A stretch of DNA of 57,761 bases from Acidobacteriaceae bacterium (GTDB lineage Bacteria; Acidobacteriota; Terriglobia; Terriglobales; Acidobacteriaceae): contig JANXUR010000061.1 of the NCBI GenBank assembly GCA_025356095.1, positions 1-57,761 of the forward strand, given 5' to 3'. Shown here piece by piece: positions 36,400 through 43,615 of this stretch (position 1 is its first letter; every line of letters starts with the position of its first letter). A model generated the notes under the pieces. That model worked only from the letters and a program-made list of their open reading frames with translations, was not told the origin of the DNA and did not search any database. A program made the translations under genes and the position numbers.

Positions 36400-36609
36400 A
36401 TGTTCGGCGGCTACAAAGTGAAGATTGACGAAGACCTCGTTACCAAGTTGAAGATTGTGGCGGAAGCAGGCGGCTATGAGTCGGTGGAGGAGTTTGTGGC
36501 TCATGTGCTGGAGCGCGAGGTGGGCAAGTTGCTGCCGGAAGGCGACGCCAACGCGACCTCGAAAGAGGCCGTGAAGAAGCGCTTGCGGGGGTTGGGATAT
36601 ATCGAGTAA
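36400..36609 (+). CDS. Small conserved-looking protein ending in LGYIE, between two phosphodiesterase genes
   Basis: A 69-residue protein starting eight bases after the phosphodiesterase stop, with AGGAG overlapping that junction. The pattern YKVKIDEDLVTKLKIVAEAG, then ESVEEFVAHVLEREV resembles a strand-helix-helix ribbon protein (CopG/Arc-like), but the expected DNA-binding context is missing. The C-terminus RLRGLGYIE resembles the LASLGYV linker of the nearby TPR-sulfatase. Tight spacing and the same strand argue for translation with its neighbours. I do not recognise a characterised family; a small accessory of the phosphodiesterase or a regulator of the operon are both possible. Confidence 0.75.
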   Translation: MFGGYKVKIDEDLVTKLKIVAEAGGYESVEEFVAHVLEREVGKLLPEGDANATSKEAVKKRLRGLGYIE

Positions 36610-36623
36610 TCATTTTTGCATTT

Positions 36624-36671
36624 GAGTTGTCATTCTGAATTCCGCCCAAGCGGACGAAAACCCCTGCCCAA
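36624..36671. repeat. Possible degraded REP-like dispersed repeat
   Basis: The gap between the small protein and the membrane protein gene begins TTGTCATTCTGA and contains TCCGC-CCAA-GCGGA and AACCCCTGCCC, a layout similar to dispersed palindromic units common in acidobacterial genomes. Only one copy is in the window, so the call rests on general resemblance. Confidence 0.3.
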
Positions 36672-36693
36672 TCACAAGACCATACTTAAGCGA

Positions 36694-37545
36694 ATGCCGA
36701 CTGTCTTACATCTCGCGCTGGCAAGCTACACTGCGGGCATTGTGGCGAACACTATGGTGAACTCTGCGACCAGCATAGTGACCAACAATGACTGGCCGCT
36801 GATCGTAACGCTCGCCGCATCGGTCATCGTCGGCTTCGGCATGGTAGTGCTCTTCGGCTATGCATCGAATCAACGTGCAATCAAACGCGCGAAGGCCCAG
36901 ATTCAGGGCAATTTACTCGCCGTGCGTTTGTTTCAAGATCAAATCAGCGCGGTGCTGAAGAGCTATGTCGGCATCCTCACTTCACTCGGCCGCTACCTGC
37001 GCCTGTCATTCGCGCCGCTGCTCATCGTCATCGTTCCGCTCACGCTGCTCATCACCCAGATGGATCGCTATCTCGGCAATACGCCGATCTCACCGGGGAA
37101 ACCCTTTCTGGTGAAGGCGCACGTGAGCAATGCCGACACACTCAGCGATGTAGCGCTGCAAGATTCAACCGGTCTGGCGGTTCCAGCGCAAGTAGTCCGT
37201 GTGCCCGCTGAAAGCGAAGTGATTTGGCGGGTGGATGGTCTGCCGCCCGGCGAGCAGACTCTCAACGTGGTGTTCGGCGGAATCAGCGTCTCCAAGAATA
37301 TTGTGGTGGGCAATGGCATGGCACGGCTCTCGAGCATTCGTATGCGCCAGCCGCTGTGGAAGCGCTGGATGGAGTCTGGCGAGCCTGCGATTGAGACCGG
37401 CGCAGCGGTTGAGTCCATCGAAGTCCTCTACCCGCCGCGCGATATCGCTATCTTCGGCTTTGGCATGGGCTGGCTTCTCTGGTTCTTTGTGTTTTCCATC
37501 ATCGCTGGATTCATCTTTAAGAGTCTGCTGGGGATTGAGATATGA
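36694..37545 (+). CDS. Three-helix membrane protein (possible Oxa1/EMC3-like topology)
   Basis: A 283-residue integral membrane protein. The ATG at 36694 is chosen because the frame before it runs through the REP-like sequence. Helix 1 spans about residues 35-55; a basic amphipathic stretch (SNQRAIKRAKAQIQGNLLA onward, 58-100) follows; helix 2 is 103-121; residues 130-245 look like a beta domain (PGEQTLNVVFGGISVSKNIV); helix 3 is 251-278. A helix, cytosolic coiled segment, then further helices recalls the EMC3/TMCO1/DUF106 branch of the Oxa1 superfamily, but I cannot show homology. Its stop overlaps the start of the next phosphodiesterase gene (ATGA), so the two are translationally coupled and probably work in one complex. 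Confidence 0.8.
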   Translation: MPTVLHLALASYTAGIVANTMVNSATSIVTNNDWPLIVTLAASVIVGFGMVVLFGYASNQRAIKRAKAQIQGNLLAVRLFQDQISAVLKSYVGILTSLGRYLRLSFAPLLIVIVPLTLLITQMDRYLGNTPISPGKPFLVKAHVSNADTLSDVALQDSTGLAVPAQVVRVPAESEVIWRVDGLPPGEQTLNVVFGGISVSKNIVVGNGMARLSSIRMRQPLWKRWMESGEPAIETGAAVESIEVLYPPRDIAIFGFGMGWLLWFFVFSIIAGFIFKSLLGIEI

Positions 37546-39719
37546 TGCGCGCTCGAGCCTTCCTCACCGGCCAGCGCCGTATGCTGCTCGCAGCATTGCT
37601 GCTCGCTGTGATTTTCACGCCAGCGCACGCTCACGCTTATGCGGGGCCCGGCGCGGGCTTTGCGGTGTTGTCCTCGTTTTGGACTCTATTCGTCGCCTTC
37701 GTGTATTCCGCGTACGCTCTGCTTACCTGGCCGTTTCGAACCATGTTGCGGCTGCTGCGCCGCCGCAAAGCGTTCGCAAAAGCGCAGATTCGTCGCGCAG
37801 TGATTCTCGGCTTCGACGGCATGGACCCCGGGCTCTCTGCCCGCTACATGGATGAAGGCAAGCTGCCGAATTTGGCGCGGCTGCGTGATACAGGCACCTT
37901 CAGAAATTTGCGGACTACCAATCCGCCGATCTCTCCGGTGGCGTGGTCCACCTTCATGACCGGTGTGAATCCCGGCAAGCACAACATCTACGACTTTCTC
38001 GCCGTGGACCGCCGCAGCTATCTGCCGTTTCTTTCATCGGCGGAGATTAAAGGCCCAAAACGCCGCATTCATCTCGGCAAATATTCCATCCCGCTCGGCA
38101 AGACGGAGATCAAACGGATGCGGCGCGGTACGCCCTTCTGGCACTGGCTGGGCAAGGCTGGGATTTTTTCTTCCATCATTCGTGTGCCCGTCACCTTTCC
38201 GCCAGAAAAGTTTCCCGGTGTGTTGCTTTCTGGCATGTGCGTGCCTGACCTTAAGGGAAGTCAGGGGACTTTCTGCCTATGCAGCACCGCAGCAGGCGGT
38301 GCATTTCGTGAAGGCGGCACGCGCGTGCCTATGGCGCGCGCCGGTGCCAAGCTCCACTCCTACATTCCGGGGCCGGAGAATCCTCTCGCGAACCCCAGCG
38401 CCGAAAGTCCAGCCGAAGAACTTCGCGTGCCTTTTGAGGTCGTCGTCAACGCCGCGCAGAATGCCGCCAAAATCACCGTTGGCTCGAGCCGCAAAGAGAG
38501 CTTCACCATAAAGCTCGGCGAGTACTCCGATTGGATCCCCATCGAGTTCAAGGCAGGACTCGGCCTGAACGCGCACGGCATCTGCCGCTTTTATCTGAAG
38601 CAGCTCGCGCCCGAGGTGGAAGTATATGTGACGCCCGTAAATATTGACCCCGCCAAGCCGGATCTGCCGATCTCGCATCCCATTACGTATTCGGTCTATC
38701 TCGCCAAGATGTTTGGTGCCTTTGCCACGCTCGGTCTGGCGGAAGATACGTGGGCACTCAATGAGGAAGTGCTCGATGACGACGCGTTTCTTGCGCAGTG
38801 TTATGGCAATCATGAAGCCCGCGAGCGGCAGCTATTCGACGCGCTGGAGAAGACGCCCGAGGGCTTGTGCACTTGCGTCTTCGACAGCACCGACCGCGTG
38901 CAGCATATGTTCTGGCGCTATTTGGAAAAGGATCATCCCGCAACGCGCGGCTTGCCGCAGTACGCTACGCACAGCGATAAGCCACTGGTAATTGAAAATC
39001 TGTATCGCCGGGTGGATGAACTGGTGGGCCGCGTGATGGCCAAGGTAGACAAGCAACAGAACGGCAAGACGCTGGTGATGGTGATCTCCGATCATGGCTT
39101 CCAAAACTTTGCGCGCGGCTTTAACCTGAATGCATGGCTGCACCAGAATGGCTACCTAACGCTGTTACCGGGCAAGAGCGAGAGTGGCGACTGGTTTGAG
39201 GATGTGGACTGGTCGTGTACCCGCGCCTACACCATGGGACTAAATGGTCTGTTTCTGAACATGCAAGGGCGGGAGCGGCAGGGCATTGTCGCGCCGGGTG
39301 CAGAGGCCGAAGCGCTGAAGGTCGAACTCACCGCCAAGCTGAGCGGTCTCGCCGACACTGAAGCCGGACGCATCGCCATCTCTGGCGTGTGGGACACCGA
39401 CGATGCCTACGTTGGCCCCTACGTGGAAAACGCGCCAGATCTACTGATTGGCTACGGCGACGGCGTGCGTGCGTCGTGGGATTCAGTGATGGGCAAAGTC
39501 ACCTCTGCCATTTTCGAAGACAACACCAAAGCCTGGAGCGGCGACCATTGCGTGGATCCGAGGCTGGTGCCGGGTGTGCTATTTTGTAATCGCACAATCG
39601 CGGAAGAAAATCTCGCGATTGTAGACGTCGCACCGACGATGCTGAAACTCTTCGGCCTAGAGCCTCCGAGTTACTACGACGGCAAGGCGTGGACAGTGGC
39701 GGGCATTGCGAACAAGTGA
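37542..39719 (+). CDS. Membrane-anchored type I phosphodiesterase/alkaline-phosphatase-superfamily protein, second paralogue
   Basis: A 725-residue paralogue of the gene at 34325. The N-terminus has a signal or first helix (MLLAALLLAVIFTPAHA), an AYAGPGAG motif at residues 32-39, a second helix about 42-64 and a basic stop-transfer stretch (RRRKAFAKAQIRR). The catalytic domain begins with VILGFDGMD (Asp92), has Ser131 at the nucleophile position in PPISPVAWSTFMTG, then DRVQHMFWR, SDHGFQNFARGFNLN and WSGDHCVD, giving a complete two-metal site. AYxGPGAG-type leaders recur in this protein family. ATG 37542 overlaps the previous stop. It converges on the CRTAC1 gene with only ten bases between them. 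Substrate unknown; the pairing of two paralogues with a membrane protein suggests envelope lipid or polymer modification. Confidence 0.87.
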   Translation: MMRARAFLTGQRRMLLAALLLAVIFTPAHAHAYAGPGAGFAVLSSFWTLFVAFVYSAYALLTWPFRTMLRLLRRRKAFAKAQIRRAVILGFDGMDPGLSARYMDEGKLPNLARLRDTGTFRNLRTTNPPISPVAWSTFMTGVNPGKHNIYDFLAVDRRSYLPFLSSAEIKGPKRRIHLGKYSIPLGKTEIKRMRRGTPFWHWLGKAGIFSSIIRVPVTFPPEKFPGVLLSGMCVPDLKGSQGTFCLCSTAAGGAFREGGTRVPMARAGAKLHSYIPGPENPLANPSAESPAEELRVPFEVVVNAAQNAAKITVGSSRKESFTIKLGEYSDWIPIEFKAGLGLNAHGICRFYLKQLAPEVEVYVTPVNIDPAKPDLPISHPITYSVYLAKMFGAFATLGLAEDTWALNEEVLDDDAFLAQCYGNHEARERQLFDALEKTPEGLCTCVFDSTDRVQHMFWRYLEKDHPATRGLPQYATHSDKPLVIENLYRRVDELVGRVMAKVDKQQNGKTLVMVISDHGFQNFARGFNLNAWLHQNGYLTLLPGKSESGDWFEDVDWSCTRAYTMGLNGLFLNMQGRERQGIVAPGAEAEALKVELTAKLSGLADTEAGRIAISGVWDTDDAYVGPYVENAPDLLIGYGDGVRASWDSVMGKVTSAIFEDNTKAWSGDHCVDPRLVPGVLFCNRTIAEENLAIVDVAPTMLKLFGLEPPSYYDGKAWTVAGIANK

Positions 39720-39729
39720 TTCTCCAGCC

Positions 39730-41466
39730 CTAAAATCCGTTCTGCCCCGCGATACCCTTACCCTCGGTGCATTCATACGCGCGGCCCGCAGCCACGTTCT
39801 TAAACTCTTCCACTCTTCCGCTGGGCCAGTAAATCACCATGCGTTCGGCAGTCGCCTGCTTGCCCAGCCCAAACGTCAGCGGCAGTTCAGATTGCGACAA
39901 ATAGCTTGACCCGCTTTTCACCATGCGCGTCTGCGCCATGCCACTCGATTCCACTCGCACCACGGCGCCAATGCCATCACGATTCGACTTTGTCCCCACC
40001 AGCCGCAAGCGCAGGCTGTGGTTGCCATTCGCTACATCATTGCGGTAGAGGTACGCCGGGCCATCGTTGGTCGTCAATAGCAGATCCAAATCGCCATCGC
40101 GGTCGAAGTCACCATATGCCAAGCCCCGCGCCACCTTGGGTGCGGCAAAGGCGCTGCCAACTTCTGCAGCCACGTCATGAAATTTGCCGCTGCCATCGTT
40201 TAGAAACAGCTGCGGCGGCTGCGCATAGCCCGCATGGCCAGAGATGTTGCGCACGGTGTCGTCAATATGGCCGTTCGCCACCGCCAGATCAAGCCAGCCA
40301 TCTAAATCGAAATCCGCAAACGCGCAGCCAAAGCCCAGCGTAGTCTTCGACGCGCGGCCCACGCCGGAAGCCAGCGCAACGTCCTCATACGAGCCGTTGC
40401 CGGTGTCGCGATACAGCCCGATCATCTCGTTGTCGAAATTGGTCACGGCAATGCTGGCCACGCCCGCGTTGCGATAGTCGGCTACATCCACGCCCATGCC
40501 GGCACGCGCCTTGCCCTCGGTGCTAAAAGCAATTCCTGCCTCCACCCCTATGTCGCGGAAGGTGCCGTTCTTCTGGTTGCGATATAGCTTGTTGGGCTGG
40601 GTGTCGTTAGCCACAATCAGGTCAAGCCAGCCATCGCGGTCTACATCCACCAGCGCTACGCCCAACGACTTCGAACTGGTATCGAAGATGCCGCTCTTGG
40701 CGGAAACATCCTCAAAGGTGCCATCGCCACGATTGTGAAAAAGCCAACAGGTTTCGCCGCGATACGCCTCGGGAGTGCAATAGCTTTTGCGCTTGCCATC
40801 GAGGCTGCAAAAGACGTCTTTATCCTGCGACCAGCGCACGTAGTTGCACACAAACAGGTCGAGCAGGCCGTCGCGGTCGTAATCGAACCACAGCGCGGAG
40901 GTGCTAAGCGCCATGCGACTGCCCAAGCCGCTGCTATGGGTGGCGTCCACAAACGTGCCTTTGCCGGTGTTACGAAACAGCCGGTTCTGGCCCACGCAGG
41001 TCACGAGGATGTCGGGGAAGCCATCATTGTTGTAGTCGCCAACGGCCACGCCCATGCCGTACATCGAGAGCTCGAGCCCGGCGGCGCGCGTTACATCCGT
41101 AAAGGTGCCATTGCGATTGTTGCGATAAAGCTTGAGCGTGGAAGCTGCCGGTGCCATACTCCGTTTGTGACCCGGCCAGTCCGAGCCATTCACCAGCAGA
41201 ATGTCTTGCCAGCCGTCGCCATCGTAGTCCAGAAAGGCGCAACCGGCTCCGAGCGTCTCGGGCAGTAGTTTGCCGCCATAGGCCCCGTTGTTGTGGCGGA
41301 AGTTGATGCCAGCGGATTGCGTGACATCGGTGAGATGAAAGCCGGGATTCGCACTTGGACTGGCGGCCCATAGCGCCGACTCGCCCAGCGCCGAGGCCGC
41401 TGCGGCTGCGGTCGTCAGGCCGCAGAAGCCCTGCAGAAACGAACGCCGGTTGAAGCGATGGCTCAC
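39730..41466 (-). CDS. CRTAC1-type protein: VCBS/FG-GAP propeller with ASPIC/UnbV domain
   Basis: A 578-residue Tat-exported protein. RRSFLQGF with the following hydrophobic stretch is a Tat signal. Residues from about 45 on carry at least six calcium-binding FG-GAP/VCBS blades of the form DxDxDGxxD (DYDGDGWQDILL, DYNNDGFPDILV, DYDRDGLLDLFV, DVDRDGWLDLIV, DFDLDGWLDLAV, DFDRDGDLDLLL), an integrin-like propeller. The C-terminal region (GIGAVVRVESSG ... IYWPSGRVEEFKNV) is the ASPIC/UnbV domain. Such proteins are abundant in Acidobacteria and Planctomycetes with unknown function, possibly surface recognition. Its ATG overlaps the stop of the response regulator gene, an unusual physical link between a two-component system and this family. 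Confidence 0.92.
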   Translation of the reverse strand: MSHRFNRRSFLQGFCGLTTAAAAASALGESALWAASPSANPGFHLTDVTQSAGINFRHNNGAYGGKLLPETLGAGCAFLDYDGDGWQDILLVNGSDWPGHKRSMAPAASTLKLYRNNRNGTFTDVTRAAGLELSMYGMGVAVGDYNNDGFPDILVTCVGQNRLFRNTGKGTFVDATHSSGLGSRMALSTSALWFDYDRDGLLDLFVCNYVRWSQDKDVFCSLDGKRKSYCTPEAYRGETCWLFHNRGDGTFEDVSAKSGIFDTSSKSLGVALVDVDRDGWLDLIVANDTQPNKLYRNQKNGTFRDIGVEAGIAFSTEGKARAGMGVDVADYRNAGVASIAVTNFDNEMIGLYRDTGNGSYEDVALASGVGRASKTTLGFGCAFADFDLDGWLDLAVANGHIDDTVRNISGHAGYAQPPQLFLNDGSGKFHDVAAEVGSAFAAPKVARGLAYGDFDRDGDLDLLLTTNDGPAYLYRNDVANGNHSLRLRLVGTKSNRDGIGAVVRVESSGMAQTRMVKSGSSYLSQSELPLTFGLGKQATAERMVIYWPSGRVEEFKNVAAGRAYECTEGKGIAGQNGF

Positions 41467-42092
41467 GGAATCGTCACCAGCCCGTTGCGGATGGCATAAA
41501 CAACCAGTTCGGCAGTCTTATGGATGCCGAGCGCGTCCATCATGTTGGCGCGATGCACCGCAACGGTATTGGCGCTCAAATCGAGAATCTGCGCGATCTC
41601 TTTGTTGGATTTGCCCTCCACGATGAATTGCAGAATCTCCAACTCCCGCGGGGTAAGCGTCTGGCTGGTTTCGCCGCGCAGCAACTGTTTGCCAGCCAGC
41701 GTAGGATCCAGCACAAGCTCACCTGCGGCCACGCGCTTAATTGCAGTTGCCAAGTCAAGATCCATGGCGTTCTTTAGAATGTAGCCGCGCGCACCCACGT
41801 CGAGCGCCTGCTTCACCAGCGTTTCTTCGGTGTGCATGCTCAGCATCAGGATGAGCGTGTCCGGGCGCCGCTCCAGAATTTTGCGGGTGGCAACCAAGCC
41901 GTTGATGCCGGGCAACTGACAGTCCATCACAATCACCTGAGGGCGCAGTGAATCGGCGAGCCGAACCGCCTCTTCGCCATCGCCGCACTCGCCCACCACT
42001 TCAATGGCGGCTTCATCTTCCAGAATGCGGCGAAACCCGCGCCGCACGAGCGAGTGGTCGTCTACCAGTAGCACTGAAATTTTAAAGTCCAT
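41463..42092 (-). CDS. NarL/LuxR-family response regulator
   Basis: A 209-residue transcription factor. The start at 42092 gives MDFKISVLLVDDHSLVRRGF, the usual beginning of a receiver domain with Asp11/Asp12; phosphorylation would be on Asp57 in VIVMDCQLPG, with the Thr/Ser position and the conserved Lys in GARGYILKNA later. The C-terminal domain has the LuxR helix-turn-helix: LTPRELEILQFIVEGKSNKE, then IAQILDLSANTVAVHRANMM, then the dimer/DNA helix end. The gene starts inside the last 11 bases of the histidine kinase gene and its own stop overlaps the start of the CRTAC1 gene, so the three are translated as one unit. The regulated genes are not identifiable, though the next gene in the operon is a likely target. 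Confidence 0.94.
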   Translation of the reverse strand: MDFKISVLLVDDHSLVRRGFRRILEDEAAIEVVGECGDGEEAVRLADSLRPQVIVMDCQLPGINGLVATRKILERRPDTLILMLSMHTEETLVKQALDVGARGYILKNAMDLDLATAIKRVAAGELVLDPTLAGKQLLRGETSQTLTPRELEILQFIVEGKSNKEIAQILDLSANTVAVHRANMMDALGIHKTAELVVYAIRNGLVTIP

Positions 42093-43491
42093 GGCTCTCC
42101 TGCTTCTCGCCCGAAGGCATTTCCATAGGTTCGGCATGGTGCGGCCCCGCGTGATCCCGAGGGACGGTTAAGCGCACCAGCGTCCCGCTCTGCGGCGGTT
42201 CGGCGAATTCGAGGGTGCCACCCACCAACTCTGCGCGCTCACGCATGGCGACCATACCAATGCCGTTGCTGCGCCCTTCGTTGCTCGTATTGTTGCTACG
42301 GCTTAGCCCCCGACCGTGATCTTCCACCTCGACGCGCAAGGCTTCTGGCAAAAAGTGCAGCCGCACCCAGACCTCGGTCGCACCTGAGTGGCGAGTGACG
42401 TTGTTGAGCGCCTCTTGCACCACGCGGTAAATGTGCACGCCCACCCCGCCATCCACCGCGAACGCCGCACCCGACTTCTGGTAGTGGATGGTGATGCCGG
42501 TCTGCCGCTCGGTGGCGGGCAAATACCAGTCTAACGTGCTCTCCAGCCCTGCCTCATCCAGCATCACCGGGTGGAGCGCCTGTGAGAGTGTTCGCACTTT
42601 ATCCAGCGTGGCCTGCGCAATTTCTTGTACTTCACGCAAATCCTCGCGAAGGGTGGAGCCTTCGGGTGCGTGTTTGCCCGCGCGGCGAAGCAACGATCCC
42701 ATGGCCGTCAGTATCTGGCCGAACTCATCATGCAGTTCGCGCGAGATGTGCCGCAGTGTAGATTCCTGCGTGGAAATTAGTGTCTGCGCCAATTCGCTAC
42801 GTTGGGCCGAGAGTTCCGCGACGCGCTCGAACAGCCTCCGATTGGCACGGATTACGTAAAGGCTGGTCAGCAGGATGGCAGCCAAAGTCGCGGCCAGAAA
42901 AATATATACCTGGCGCTGCACCCGGCTGTAGATACCGGCGATTTGCTCGGCGGCCTGCTCTTGGCTTTCGTTATTTTCCACCAGCAGCCGGGCGACAGAG
43001 GTGCTCAGTGCGGCTTGGCGGGCTTGCAAGGTAAGGCGAATCTGCTCGCGTGCATCTTTGTCTTTGCCCTCGCGGGCCAGCGCAAAGGTGCGGTCAACCG
43101 CATCCCAAAACTGGGTGACGGATGCGCGCAAGTATTGCCGTTGTTCAGGGCTGCGCTGCGCCAGCGCCACTTGATCCTCGCGTTGCATCGCATCGGCCAG
43201 GTCCACGCGGATGCGGCGGAATTGGCCGTCCCACGCACTCAGCGGATAGGGTTCGCCACCGTCGAGCATGTCGCGCATACCGAGCGCTATGGAGTTCAAG
43301 TCGTTCTGAATGCGGAGTAGTTGCAGCGAGTCGAGCCGCGTGCGATCTACCAGCCCGCTTTGCAGTTCGCGCAACCCTTTGATTTGCAGGCTGATATACC
43401 ACGAGTATGCCAGCACCGCCGCCAAGGTGACGACAAGTCCCAACACCAGTCCCAAGGACGGATATTGGCGTGCTCGCAGAGTTCGGGCCAT
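42082..43491 (-). CDS. NarX-type sensor histidine kinase (HisKA_3)
   Basis: About 469 residues from the ATG at 43491, which leaves a first membrane helix at residues 14-34. A four-helix-bundle sensor region (about 35-195, rich in Arg/Gln/Leu, CHASE3-like) lies in the periplasm, a second helix at about 196-212 returns inside, and a short linker leads to HisKA_3: the phospho-acceptor His254 in ISRELHDEFGQILTAMG. The ATPase domain has VVQEALNNVTRHS (N box), VEDHGRGLS (G1) and GIGMVAMRERAELVGGTLEF (G2), shown here as separate blocks. No PAS or ligand pocket was recognised, so the signal is unknown. It is the first gene of the HK-RR-CRTAC1 operon. Confidence 0.93.
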   Translation of the reverse strand: MARTLRARQYPSLGLVLGLVVTLAAVLAYSWYISLQIKGLRELQSGLVDRTRLDSLQLLRIQNDLNSIALGMRDMLDGGEPYPLSAWDGQFRRIRVDLADAMQREDQVALAQRSPEQRQYLRASVTQFWDAVDRTFALAREGKDKDAREQIRLTLQARQAALSTSVARLLVENNESQEQAAEQIAGIYSRVQRQVYIFLAATLAAILLTSLYVIRANRRLFERVAELSAQRSELAQTLISTQESTLRHISRELHDEFGQILTAMGSLLRRAGKHAPEGSTLREDLREVQEIAQATLDKVRTLSQALHPVMLDEAGLESTLDWYLPATERQTGITIHYQKSGAAFAVDGGVGVHIYRVVQEALNNVTRHSGATEVWVRLHFLPEALRVEVEDHGRGLSRSNNTSNEGRSNGIGMVAMRERAELVGGTLEFAEPPQSGTLVRLTVPRDHAGPHHAEPMEMPSGEKQESHGL

Positions 43492-43554
43492 GCAAACAGG
43501 ATAGCGTACCGGGCGAATCACGCAAGGGTACGGCCCACAGAGGCGCAAAAACAA

Positions 43555-43581
43555 TCAGGCGGAGGGTTGGCCTCCGCCTGA
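43555..43581 (-). terminator. Rho-independent terminator after the di-heme oxidoreductase gene
   Basis: An 11-bp GC-rich perfect stem (TCAGGCGGAGG and its complement) with a five-base loop; on the minus strand it is followed by TTGTTTTTGC. It lies 35 bases past the stop of the gene ending at 43616 and insulates it from the sensor kinase gene. Confidence 0.88.
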
Positions 43582-43615
43582 CAATATCTCCGGAGAATCC
43601 CGGATAAAGTGGCCT

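Noticed and set aside
41463-43491. Formate-responsive or oxygen-responsive assignment of the two-component system
   Set aside because: No PAS, heme or ligand motif supports a specific signal.
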